Positions 27,356 to 35,158 of a stretch of 64,000 nt of DNA are shown one piece after another. Under the pieces are notes generated by a model, which worked only from the letters and a program-made list of their open reading frames with translations, ran no database searches and was not told the origin of the DNA. Position 1 is the stretch's first letter, and every line of letters starts with the position of its first letter. The DNA is from DASVRZ01 sp038230215 (lineage in GTDB: Bacteria > Verrucomicrobiota > Verrucomicrobiia > Chthoniobacterales > DASVRZ01): positions 1 through 64,000 of the forward strand of contig JBBRNR010000008.1 of assembly GCA_038230215.1 (NCBI GenBank). Direction: 5' to 3'. The translations under genes and the position numbers were made by a program.

Positions 27356-28075
27356 TTAGTTTCCCGGTTTCTTCGCAGGCGGTGGTGCTATGAAGGATAA
27401 ATGCGCCAGATCCGCCAGCCGCCAGAGGCCGAGGGATTTGTCGGCATAGGCTCCATCGCCCTCGGCGCACGCTTCGTTTATCAATTGGAGCGGCGGCGGA
27501 AAATGGAAGGGCGGCAACTCGAGATTCAGCGTTCGCCAGCCGCCATCGCGAGACTCGCGGTTCACTGTGCGCCCGGTAAAAGTGGTCGTTAGCAAATAGG
27601 TCGAGCCGCTGCGGGCTAGATTCTTGATGGCGGCGAAAATGGAGTTGTAAGAAAAATGCACCAGGCAATCGCGGCAGAGCACGACATCCACTTTCGGAAG
27701 GTCGTCCGTGACCAGATTGCAGTGGAGAAAAGTGCACTGATAGCCCAGCGCCTCTGCAGCCGCATCGTTCTCCAACTCCCCTTTCAGCCGCTCGATCAAC
27801 TCGCGAACAATGTCGGCACCGATGTAACGCTGGATCGGAAGCTGTGTCTGCCGCAACCAGCCAAAGTCGCCACACGGAATGTCCAGGAGACAACTCGCGC
27901 CGAGTTGGCGAAGCAGTTTCGGGACTTCCACACGAATGACGGCGGTCGTTTCACTCTCGGAACCCGGCCCAGAACGTGAGACATTGGAACCCCAATGGTT
28001 GGCCTGGTAAATGGAAGTGAAAATACTTTCGTGAACGTCCGTCGCAGTAGCGCTCGTTGGGTTGGCCTTATCCAT
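27356..28075 (-). CDS. Class I SAM-dependent methyltransferase
   Basis: 239 residues. The Rossmann motif I is CLLDIPCGDFGWLRQTQL (D-x-P-C-G-D-x-x-W), followed by YIGADIVRELIERL (acidic end of beta2), then FLHCNLVTDDLPKVDVVLCRDCLVHFSYNSIFAAIKNL (motif IV area). This D-I-P-C-G-D-F-x-W form is common in small bacterial methyltransferases of unknown substrate, often near glycan genes. No partner gene here identifies the substrate. Confidence 0.8.
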   Translation of the reverse strand: MDKANPTSATATDVHESIFTSIYQANHWGSNVSRSGPGSESETTAVIRVEVPKLLRQLGASCLLDIPCGDFGWLRQTQLPIQRYIGADIVRELIERLKGELENDAAAEALGYQCTFLHCNLVTDDLPKVDVVLCRDCLVHFSYNSIFAAIKNLARSGSTYLLTTTFTGRTVNRESRDGGWRTLNLELPPFHFPPPLQLINEACAEGDGAYADKSLGLWRLADLAHLSFIAPPPAKKPGN

Positions 28076-28119
28076 GGTTTACATCTAGCGGGCTCAGACT
28101 TTCCCAGCAACGGCGGCTT

Positions 28120-29079
28120 TTATTTCTCCGGCCAGATGGCCTTAAGCAATTCGGCAAGACGATAGCCGGCTTTGGCCAGCTCGACTTCCACGGTGTCGCG
28201 GGCTTTTTCGTCGTAGCCGGGTGGCAGGGTGATGGCCCATTCGAAGTGCTCCTCGTGCTTGTCGTCCTTCGGCACGATGAACCGCTGGCCGAGCTTTACC
28301 CCGTCGAAGCAGGCCTGCGAGAGATGCAGGGTGTCGGTGGCCCATTGTTCGGGCCAGGTGCCGATGGGGCCCGTGGCTTTCCAGTCGGGTTTGGGTGGAT
28401 TCTTCGCGATCAGCCAGCTCGTAAAATCCTCGGTCCCCGCTTGGTCGCGGGCGAGTTTTACAGTTTGCGTGTCCCAATAACCGTGGAGACTGCTGCGGGT
28501 GGTGAGTTTGAAATTATTCGCGCCGGCATCAGGTTGGGCTTTCCCGGCCGTCTTGGGATTGACGAAATTATTGTGCTCATCGACATAGCTACAGCCGACA
28601 TGCAGCGGCTGATGGAGGTCGCCGAGATAATGCGCGATGAGCATGAGGGCGATGCGTTTGTTGATTTTCAGGGGGTTGTCCCGGACGTCATTAGACTTTC
28701 GGAGGACAGCGATGCATGTGCGCAGTGTGTGGACGATGTCGTGGTCTGTGGTGCCAGTGAGTCCGTCCTTGTAGGCTTTTTCCTGAAATGGGATGTCGCA
28801 ATAATGGTAGCCGTGGTGCCCGGGGTTGTTGGCGACGAAATCCTTCATCTCGGGGTTAAGGTATTTATCGGGCAGCTTCGCGCGGTCGGCCCAGGTAGCG
28901 GCGCGGTCGAGGTTTTCATCTGCGTTGAGGAGGGTGTGGACTTCCTTTCCGGCGCGGGTGCCCTCGAGATAATGTTCGGCGATGGTGCCGACGGCCTGGT
29001 GACCAGCGTTGCCGTATCCGAGGGCGGTGCAAGCGAGGGTGAGGCAGGTGGCGGCGGCGAGGAGGAAGGTCTGGATCAT
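28120..29079 (-). CDS. Secreted S1/P1-type nuclease
   Basis: 319 residues with a signal peptide (MIQTFLLAAATCLTLACTALG). The family degrades single-stranded nucleic acids using three zinc ions. Visible ligands: GNAGHQAVGTIAEHYL (the W-G at the mature N-terminus is Y-G here), TWADR, LMLIAHYLGDLHQPLHVG (H-x-x-G-D-x-H-Q-P-L-H) and NNFKLTTRSSLHGYWDT (N-L-H-x-x-W-D). The replaced N-terminal Trp, normally a zinc ligand, would need checking. Probably acts outside the cell in nucleotide scavenging. Confidence 0.88.
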   Translation of the reverse strand: MIQTFLLAAATCLTLACTALGYGNAGHQAVGTIAEHYLEGTRAGKEVHTLLNADENLDRAATWADRAKLPDKYLNPEMKDFVANNPGHHGYHYCDIPFQEKAYKDGLTGTTDHDIVHTLRTCIAVLRKSNDVRDNPLKINKRIALMLIAHYLGDLHQPLHVGCSYVDEHNNFVNPKTAGKAQPDAGANNFKLTTRSSLHGYWDTQTVKLARDQAGTEDFTSWLIAKNPPKPDWKATGPIGTWPEQWATDTLHLSQACFDGVKLGQRFIVPKDDKHEEHFEWAITLPPGYDEKARDTVEVELAKAGYRLAELLKAIWPEK

Positions 29080-29230
29080 GGTGGGGGGAAGAAAAATTCG
29101 TCGCGGTAGGCGACGTCGTAAAATGGGGAAATGGAGAATTCTGCTGTTTCGTTACAGACCGCCCGGGAAAATTAGTGGCATCTGTGGATAACTGTTTATT
29201 CGGATTCAATCGTGGATTAAATGTGCCCCA

Positions 29231-30031
29231 ATGAGTTGGACCGATAAGATTTTTAAGTTTCGCGAGCCGGATGAGGCGTCGGTCAAACCGTTTCTCGATC
29301 ACTTGGAAGACCTGCGTTGGACTTCCATCAAGATGGCGCTGACGCTGTTTCTGGCCATGGGCCTGGCGTTTTGCTACCGAAACACGCTGGTGACTGTAAT
29401 CCAGCATCCACTGGTGGCGGTGAATCCGGCTTTCATTTCCACACTGCGCGCGCGCGGGCCGATGGACTCGATCTCGATCTCTTTCTCGCTGGCTTTCTAC
29501 GCTGGCATCGTGCTGGCGTTCCCGTTTCTGCTCTACTTCCTCGCTCAATTCGTCTTGCCCGCGCTGACTTTGGCCGAGAAAAAATACGTCCTGCCCGTGG
29601 TCTTCATCGGGCTCGGCTTGTTTCTTACCGGAGTGCTCTCCTGCTACTATTGGCTGCTGCCGCAAACGCTGGCCTACGCGTTGAAGGATCAACAGGACCT
29701 GAGCTGGACCTCGAACTGGGATGTGCAGTCGTATTTCTCGTTCACGACGCAATTCGTGTTGTCGTTTGGGCTGGCCTTCGAGCTGCCACTGGTCGTGCTC
29801 TTCCTTGTGCGGCTGGGCATTCTCAACCACGCCATGCTAAAGAAGACGCGGATGATCGCGTTTGTGATCATCTTTTTGCTTGCCGCCGTGATCACGCCGA
29901 CGACCGATCCCTTCACGCTCTGCGCGATGGCATTCCCCATGTATTTCCTCTACGAGATCTGCATTTTCCTGGCGAAATACATGGAGAAAAAAACCAACGC
30001 CGCACTGCTCGACGAGCTGCCGCCCGAATAG
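29231..30031 (+). CDS. tatC: Twin-arginine translocase subunit TatC
   Basis: 266 residues with six hydrophobic segments. The N-terminal signature is FLDHLEDLRW near residues 21-30 (family: H-L-x-E-L-R). The FIGLGLFLTGVLSCYYWLLP, FTTQFVLSFGLAFELPLVVLFLVRLGIL (with the conserved F-E-x-P) and ITPTTDPFTLCAMAFPMYFLYEI stretches follow, the last carrying the TP-D-x-x-x motif. TatC binds twin-arginine signal peptides in the inner membrane. No tatA or tatB gene is next to it. It abuts the convergent gene with no gap. Confidence 0.94.
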   Translation: MSWTDKIFKFREPDEASVKPFLDHLEDLRWTSIKMALTLFLAMGLAFCYRNTLVTVIQHPLVAVNPAFISTLRARGPMDSISISFSLAFYAGIVLAFPFLLYFLAQFVLPALTLAEKKYVLPVVFIGLGLFLTGVLSCYYWLLPQTLAYALKDQQDLSWTSNWDVQSYFSFTTQFVLSFGLAFELPLVVLFLVRLGILNHAMLKKTRMIAFVIIFLLAAVITPTTDPFTLCAMAFPMYFLYEICIFLAKYMEKKTNAALLDELPPE

Positions 30032-30850
30032 CTAGGAGTGAAACTGCGGATGGCATTCAAGCCGCCGCAAATCGTCGTCGGAGATCGGACCTCGGGCCAA
30101 ACCCAGCGGACGTGCGCTGGTGGACATGCGAACGCGCGCCAGCCATTGCAGAGGAAGTGGATTCTTCAACAAAGTGAGGTCCGTGGCGGCGACGGTGGTC
30201 TGATCTTTCTCGCCCGTAGCGTCGCCGATGCCAACATAAAAGCCCGCCAATAACAACGTCACTCGCACCGCTGTCGAGCGGCTGTAACTCGTCAGCACCG
30301 CCGGTCGCGTCAGCCGTTTACGCAAGGCAGAGAAATGCGCCAGCGACCACATCGAGAGATTTTTCGCGGGCGAATACGGATCGTAAATAATGCCATCCGG
30401 CACAGGTGCCGCGGGCAACTTCGTGAAGTCGCCGAGGCGAAGTTCCCAGTCCAGCAAGCCGCCGTTTTGAAAAATGATTCGAGTTAGATGTCGATCTGCC
30501 AACTCTGTTAGTTGAGCCAGCCACGGCAGCGGATAAGTGAGTTGCGCGGAGTGCCTTAGCGCGAAATGTAGCGGCTCCAGTGTGCAATCGAAGCTTACTA
30601 ACTTGCATTGAAATGGAACTCGCATGGACGCCAGCTTTTCCAGCAGCGCCACCGCGTTCGCCGCCGCGCCTAGGCCCACATCCCAGATCGTGAAAACCTC
30701 GTATCCTAACAACCGCGTCTCCAGATCGAGCGGCCCGATGTGTATCGCCTCCGCCTCCGCCATCGGGCCGACGACTGGATGAAACGTCTCCCCGGTTTCC
30801 AGATCGCGCAGCGTGTGCAATCCATCGCGCAGGGCGACTAACTCAAACAT
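30032..30850 (-). CDS. MnmC-like SAM methyltransferase
   Basis: 272 residues. The N-terminus (DGLHTLRDLETGETFHPVVGPMAEAEAIHI) matches the substrate loop of the MnmC methyltransferase domain (DUF752), and EVFTIWDVGLGAAANAVALLE is the SAM loop. IIYDPYSPAKNLSMWSLAHFSALRKRLTRPAVLTSYSRSTAVRVTLLLAGFYVG is the catalytic part, with D-P/F-S-P-x-x-N-x-x-x-W. MnmC's methylase makes mnm5U at tRNA position 34; the FAD oxidase domain is absent. It precedes nothing obvious and lies downstream of corA on the same strand. Confidence 0.8.
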   Translation of the reverse strand: MFELVALRDGLHTLRDLETGETFHPVVGPMAEAEAIHIGPLDLETRLLGYEVFTIWDVGLGAAANAVALLEKLASMRVPFQCKLVSFDCTLEPLHFALRHSAQLTYPLPWLAQLTELADRHLTRIIFQNGGLLDWELRLGDFTKLPAAPVPDGIIYDPYSPAKNLSMWSLAHFSALRKRLTRPAVLTSYSRSTAVRVTLLLAGFYVGIGDATGEKDQTTVAATDLTLLKNPLPLQWLARVRMSTSARPLGLARGPISDDDLRRLECHPQFHS

Positions 30851-30851
30851 T

Positions 30852-31913
30852 TCAGAGCCACTTTTTGCGCTTGAAGTAGATCGCCATGGAAGTCGCGATC
30901 AAGATGCAGGCGACCCAGAAAAGCGGGTAACCCCACGGGCTTTTCAGCTCCGGCATATTCCACCGGCCCGCGCTTGTATCGAAGTTCATTCCATAGACGC
31001 CGACTAGAAAAGTCAGCGGCATGAAGATGGACGAAATCACAGTTAGTACCCGCATGACTTCGTTAGTCCTCATGCTCACCGCCGACAGGTAAATATCCAT
31101 GATCGACGACGTTAGCTCGCGATAGTTCTCGATGATATCCATGATCTGAATCGAGTGGTCGTAGCAGTCGCGCAGAAAGGGTTTGGTGAAATCCTTTATC
31201 AGCCCGGACTCGTCGCGTTGCAGTGAGTTGAGAATCTCCCGCTGCGGCCACGCGCCCCGACGCAGATGGACGAGCGAGCGCTTAGCCTCGTGGAGCCGTT
31301 TGACGAATTCCTGGGTGGGTTTTTCCAACACCTCGTCCTCCATTTCCTCCAGCAAATCGCCGATGCATTCCATCACGGGAAAATAGTAATCCACCACCGT
31401 GTCGATCAGCGCGTAAGCCAGATAATCACTCCCCGAGTTGCGCAAATTCCCCACGGCGCGGGAGAGTCGCAGCCGGATGGGATTAAACATGTCGCCGCAC
31501 GTCTCCTGAATACTGATCACGAAATCTTTCCCGACAAAAATACTTAGTTGCTCGAAGACCAGATCCTCGCCCTCCCCTCGGTAAACCATCTGCATGACGA
31601 TGAAATAATGGTTGCCGTAATCCTCGCACTTCGGACGCTGGCCAGTGTTCAGTACGTCCTCCAGAGCGAGCGGATGCAAGCCGTAATGCGCTCCCAGTTT
31701 CTTCAGCAACTCGACGTCGCCAAGCCCGTCGATGTTGATCCAGGTGATCTTGTTGTTGTCGCGAAAAGGATAACAGTCCTCGATCTCTTTGATCTCAATG
31801 TCCTCGTAGGTATCCTTGTCATATTCGATGTGGCGCACGACAGGTTTTTCCGTCGTCGGCGCGATCAAAGTCGCCGGGGCGGTTCCGGGTAGATGATATT
31901 TAAAGTGCAGCAT
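30852..31913 (-). CDS. corA: CorA-type magnesium/cobalt transporter
   Basis: 353 residues. It forms pentameric Mg2+ channels in the inner membrane. A large N-terminal domain (ITWINIDGLGDVELLKKLGAHYGLHPLALEDVLNTGQRPKCEDYGNHYFIVMQMVY) is followed by a long helix. The C-terminal two membrane segments include VGVYGMNFDTS, the invariant GMN loop, and a lysine/arginine end (KRKKWL). The start is 1 nt from the end of the dioxygenase gene upstream. Length is normal. Confidence 0.94.
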   Translation of the reverse strand: MLHFKYHLPGTAPATLIAPTTEKPVVRHIEYDKDTYEDIEIKEIEDCYPFRDNNKITWINIDGLGDVELLKKLGAHYGLHPLALEDVLNTGQRPKCEDYGNHYFIVMQMVYRGEGEDLVFEQLSIFVGKDFVISIQETCGDMFNPIRLRLSRAVGNLRNSGSDYLAYALIDTVVDYYFPVMECIGDLLEEMEDEVLEKPTQEFVKRLHEAKRSLVHLRRGAWPQREILNSLQRDESGLIKDFTKPFLRDCYDHSIQIMDIIENYRELTSSIMDIYLSAVSMRTNEVMRVLTVISSIFMPLTFLVGVYGMNFDTSAGRWNMPELKSPWGYPLFWVACILIATSMAIYFKRKKWL

Positions 31914-31914
31914 G

Positions 31915-32853
31915 TTAGATAGGTTTCAATCCAGCCTCGATCTCGCTTCGGCGCGACTCGAGAAACGGCGGCAGCGCGAGATGTTGTCCGAGACTTTCCA
32001 GCGGCTCGTCCGCAGTAAATCCCGGCTCGTCGGTGGCCAGTTCGAAGAGTATCCCATTCGGCTCGCGGAAGTAGAGGCTGCGGAAATAAAAACGGTCCAC
32101 GGGTCCGCTCGTCGCCACGCGAAATTCAGTAAGCCGATTCGCCCACGCCTGGTAGTCGGCCAGCGTCGTGCGAAAAGCGACGTGATGCACCCCGCCCGCA
32201 CCATGACGCGCCGGGCCGATGTTAGGTTCGTCGGCGACATGCAACTCTGCCGCTGGTCCGCCCGCGCCCATTTCATAGACGGTGACCGGAGTTTGATTCG
32301 CATGGAAATAGGTCCGCGCCTTGCGCATTTGCAGGAGTTCTAACAAAACGGATTCCGTTCGCGCGAGTCGCGGCACGCTGAGGGTGATCGGACCCAGCCC
32401 GCGAATCTGGTGCTCGGCAGACACGGGACTTTTCTCCCACGGATGCGCCTCTCCCTGACCTTCATCATTGATTAGGCTGAGACGCTGACCCTCGGGATCG
32501 TCGAAGTCGATCGTGAGTCGTCCATCGCGTGTGATGATGCCGGAGTGGGACACTTTTGCGGCGTCCAGATGCGCGGTCCACCAAGTGAGACTCGACTCGC
32601 TGCCGACTCGCAAACCGGTGCGGCTGATACTGCTATTACCGCGCGTTTCGCGAGGCGCGGGCCAATCGAAGAATGTTAGGTCACTGCCCGGCGTGGCGAG
32701 GCCGTCGGCATAGAATAAATGATAAGCCGAGACATCGTCCTGGTTGACGGTTTTCTTGACGAGCCGCATTCCGAGCACTTGCGTATAGAAGTGGTGGTTG
32801 CCTTTTGCGTTGGCGGTGACCGCCGTGAGGTGATGGATGCCGTGGAGTTGCAT
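31915..32853 (-). CDS. Ring-cleaving dioxygenase, MhqO/MhqA-like glyoxalase-fold
   Basis: 312 residues with two VOC (glyoxalase/bleomycin resistance) halves. The N-terminus LHGIHHLTAVTANAKGNHHFYTQVLGMRLVKKTVNQDDVSAYHLFYAD is the hallmark of the MhqO family. The second half has GAGGVHHVAFRTTLADYQAWANRL and ILFELATDEPGF, giving the second histidine and glutamate. In Bacillus subtilis relatives (MhqA/E/O) are induced by catechols and quinones. It sits 6 nt after a serine hydrolase gene like MhqD, so the pair may detoxify quinone-type electrophiles. Confidence 0.88.
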   Translation of the reverse strand: MQLHGIHHLTAVTANAKGNHHFYTQVLGMRLVKKTVNQDDVSAYHLFYADGLATPGSDLTFFDWPAPRETRGNSSISRTGLRVGSESSLTWWTAHLDAAKVSHSGIITRDGRLTIDFDDPEGQRLSLINDEGQGEAHPWEKSPVSAEHQIRGLGPITLSVPRLARTESVLLELLQMRKARTYFHANQTPVTVYEMGAGGPAAELHVADEPNIGPARHGAGGVHHVAFRTTLADYQAWANRLTEFRVATSGPVDRFYFRSLYFREPNGILFELATDEPGFTADEPLESLGQHLALPPFLESRRSEIEAGLKPI

Positions 32854-32859
32854 GGCGAG

Positions 32860-33486
32860 TTAGGTTGTAATGGGGAAGCGCGTGGTGAGCCAGCTTTTAG
32901 CGGCGGCGATTTCCTCGGAATGCAATTCGTGACCACCGTCCGTCCAATGCGATGTAACTTCCGCACCCGCCTGCTGGAGAAGTGTGGTGAGCCGTCGCGT
33001 GTTGTCTGGCGGAATAATCGGGTCTCGTTTTCCGCCCGCGAGGAAAATGGCCCGGCGATCGAGTTTGGGCAATACCTCCGGCTCCAGCGGCACCATCGCC
33101 CGCAGCAGCACGCCACCCGCCAGAATCTCCGGACGCAGCAGAAAAAGACTCGCCGCGATGTTAGCTCCATTGGAATAACTGACCGCGATCACCGGTCGTC
33201 CCGCCAGCGAATATTCCGCTTGGGCAGACTGGATAAAATCGGCGAGTTCGTGCGTGCGATGAATCAAATCCGGCTCGTCGAAGACGCCCTCGGCCAAGCG
33301 GCGAAAGAAACGCGGCATCCCATTTTCCAGAATCTTGCCGCGCGGACTGAGCAACGCCGCCTGTGGAAAAAGCGAATGCCCAAGGTCGAGCAAATCGTTT
33401 TCCGTGCCGCCGGTTCCATGCAAAAGCAGGAGGACGGGCGCGTCTTTTTGGCCGGGAACAAAGCGGTGAATGAATGGCTCGGACAT
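32860..33486 (-). CDS. Alpha/beta hydrolase, phospholipase/carboxylesterase family (MhqD-like)
   Basis: 208 residues. VLLLLHGTGGTENDLLDLG is the oxyanion loop. VIAVSYSNGANIAASLF has the G-x-S-x-G nucleophile elbow as S-Y-S-N-G, a known variant in the MhqD branch, with serine at the nucleophile position. The catalytic Asp is in GGKRDPIIPPDNTRRL and His in WTDGGHEL. It is upstream of the MhqO-like dioxygenase on one transcript. Divergent from the cobalamin adenosyltransferase (61 nt). Confidence 0.85.
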   Translation of the reverse strand: MSEPFIHRFVPGQKDAPVLLLLHGTGGTENDLLDLGHSLFPQAALLSPRGKILENGMPRFFRRLAEGVFDEPDLIHRTHELADFIQSAQAEYSLAGRPVIAVSYSNGANIAASLFLLRPEILAGGVLLRAMVPLEPEVLPKLDRRAIFLAGGKRDPIIPPDNTRRLTTLLQQAGAEVTSHWTDGGHELHSEEIAAAKSWLTTRFPITT

Positions 33487-33547
33487 GGCGCATCATGAAC
33501 CCGAACGTCTTGACACTCAACCCCCGACGCTCAAGTCTAACCTCCCA

Positions 33548-34117
33548 ATGAGCATCGCGACAAAGACGGGAGACGACGGCACAACCGCGCTGATGTTTGG
33601 CCGCCGCGTTTCCAAGATCGACCCGCGAGTCGAGGCCTACGGAACGGTGGATGAATTAAACGCGGCTCTCGGAACGGTGCGCGCCGTCGTGGATGATCCT
33701 TTCATCGCAGAGCCGGTTTTTCAGATTCAAAAACAACTCGTCACGCTCATGGGCGAGTTAGCTGTCGCCGTGGAAGATCGCGAGCGTTATGCGGAGAAAG
33801 GCTACGACTTTGTGAAGCCCGAAATGGTCGATGCGATCACGGCCCTGATCGACGATCTCGAAAAAAATAGGAAGGTAAACTTCAAGCACTGGGCCACACC
33901 GGGATTCAATTCCGCCTCCGCCGCGCTCGATGTGGCGCGCACCATTTGTCGCCGCGCCGAGCGTCGCGTGGTCGAGTTAGGAACGAATGTGGTGAATCCA
34001 GAGATCGTGCGTTTTCTCAACCGCCTCTCCGATCTCTGCTGGCTCTATGCGCGTTGGATAGAAACGCAAAGCGAAATGTCACACGGAGGCACGGAGAAAC
34101 ACCGAGAAAGCGAGTAG
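33548..34117 (+). CDS. Corrinoid adenosyltransferase, PduO type
   Basis: 189 residues from ATG 33548 (MSIATKTGDDGTTALMFGRRVSKIDPRVEAYGTVDELNAALG). Transfers adenosyl from ATP to cob(I)alamin. Family marks are TKTGDxG-T (ATP loop), R-V-x-K-x-x-x-R-V-E-A-Y-G-T-V-D-E-L-N, ALDVARTICRRAERRVVEL and RFLNRLSDLCWLYAR. The last residues (MSHGGTEKHRESE) are encoded inside a dispersed hairpin element (34080-34162), so the natural C-terminus has probably been replaced by an insertion. No cobalamin biosynthesis genes are adjacent. Confidence 0.92.
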   Translation: MSIATKTGDDGTTALMFGRRVSKIDPRVEAYGTVDELNAALGTVRAVVDDPFIAEPVFQIQKQLVTLMGELAVAVEDRERYAEKGYDFVKPEMVDAITALIDDLEKNRKVNFKHWATPGFNSASAALDVARTICRRAERRVVELGTNVVNPEIVRFLNRLSDLCWLYARWIETQSEMSHGGTEKHRESE

Positions 34118-34162
34118 GCCGGTTTTTCCTCCGTGTTCCTCCGTGCCTCCGTGCCTCCGTGT
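34080..34162. repeat. Dispersed hairpin element (CACGGAG type)
   Basis: Arms rich in CACGGAGGCACGGAG (34080-34112) and CTCCGTGCCTCCGTG (34126-34162) form a hairpin around a GGCCGG loop. The left arm supplies the last codons of the adenosyltransferase gene. Related hairpins occur at 56270-56350 and 59019-59107. Such CACGGAG/ACCACAGAG elements are scattered in several phyla; their mobility mechanism is not visible here. Confidence 0.75.
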
Positions 34163-34209
34163 GAACTGAGTGGCAATCCAAGTTGATCGCCCGGCAGGCC
34201 GCTACCGCA

Positions 34210-34536
34210 TCAAGCAGCCTTTTGATCGCTGGATTGATCATACACGACCACTTTCGATGCCTCCACCGCTTGCCGAAAAAGCGGACTGCGAATGTTTTCC
34301 ACAGTTAGCAAATCCACATCGCGGCCGAATAATTTTTCCAATGCCACAGCGAAATCCAGATAGCGATCCGCATATGTGCCGGGTTGTTTGTTGGCAAACT
34401 CCGCAATAAAATCCAGGTCACTGCTGGCTGGATCAAATCCTTCGCTGGCACCCGAACCGAAAAGCTCGAGCCGGGCGATGCCATGAAACCGGCAAAGCCG
34501 CGCCACATCCTCACCAGATTGACTGAGATCGAACAT
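34210..34536 (-). CDS. MNT-type nucleotidyltransferase-domain protein
   Basis: 108 residues from ATG 34536 (MFDLSQSGEDVARLCRFHG). The motif ARLELFGSGASEGFDPASSDLDFIAEF is the pol-beta/MNT catalytic G-S-x(6-9)-D-x-D. A second helix and DVDLLTVENIRSPLFRQAVEASKVVVYDQ complete the domain. MNT proteins are usually antitoxins that AMPylate a HEPN ribonuclease toxin; no HEPN gene is next to it. A longer frame to 34794 exists but reads through low-quality sequence. Neighbour of repeat array B. Confidence 0.72.
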   Translation of the reverse strand: MFDLSQSGEDVARLCRFHGIARLELFGSGASEGFDPASSDLDFIAEFANKQPGTYADRYLDFAVALEKLFGRDVDLLTVENIRSPLFRQAVEASKVVVYDQSSDQKAA

Positions 34537-34799
34537 CGTTCTTGGGGCGTAAACAGAATCATTTTTCTCGCAAGGCCCAAACATGGCGGTCACAGGCATT
34601 TCTTGTTTTGGAAACGGACCGCTTTTTTCTAGCACATTGCATATCGTTCTGGAACCCCATGAAAAATGTAAAAATAATCTTGGTGCCCGCGTAACAAACG
34701 GGTTAACAACGGTGCGTGCCACGGCCCCCTCAGCATCGGACAGACTGGCTTCGCCACCAACGCCGGGGAGGGACTTCCGCTCTTCTAGTTTCATTCAAT

Positions 34800-35093
34800 G
34801 GAGCCCCGCGCTTCACCGCTGGAACCTCCCAGATGCCTTCTGGAAGATCGCTCACGAAGGCTGGAACCCGGCTCACGCCAGCAGGAAGCTCCCTCACCCA
34901 GACTGGAGAACCGCTCACGGCCGCTGGAATGTCCCTCACACACGCTGGAACGTCGCTCACGGTGGCTGGAACATGCCTCACGGTGGCTGGAACGTCCCTC
35001 TTCCTCGCTGGAAAGCTGCTCATTCCCTCTGGAAGCTCCCGCATTCACCCTGCAAGCCCGCTCACGGGGGCTGGAAACTGTTTCGCCCCCCGC
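34800..35093 (+). repeat. Array B: fourteen tandem 21-nt units with variable bases
   Basis: Units start at 34800 and every 21 nt through 35073, fourteen in a row with no insertion or deletion. The consensus is GGAA-N5-CTCAC-N4-GCT: GGA(A/G) opens 13 of 14 units, CTCAC or a one-base variant is present in most, and GCT/TCT/ACT closes most. Positions 5-9 and 15-18 vary between units. Because 21 is a multiple of 3, five or more frames stay open across it. The frame of the downstream gene is also open, so a coding role cannot be excluded. It ends 65 nt before the gene at 35159. Confidence 0.95.
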
Positions 35094-35158
35094 AAATCCC
35101 TCCATCTCAACCATTTAGTATTCAACCAAATCAGAAAACCGCAGTCATCCTTAAAATT

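Noticed and set aside
34583..35158. Array B as the N-terminal part of the 243-aa protein
   Set aside because: Not excluded, but not adopted: variable positions ignore codon boundaries, several frames are equally open, and the equivalent array C is separated from its gene by a stop codon.
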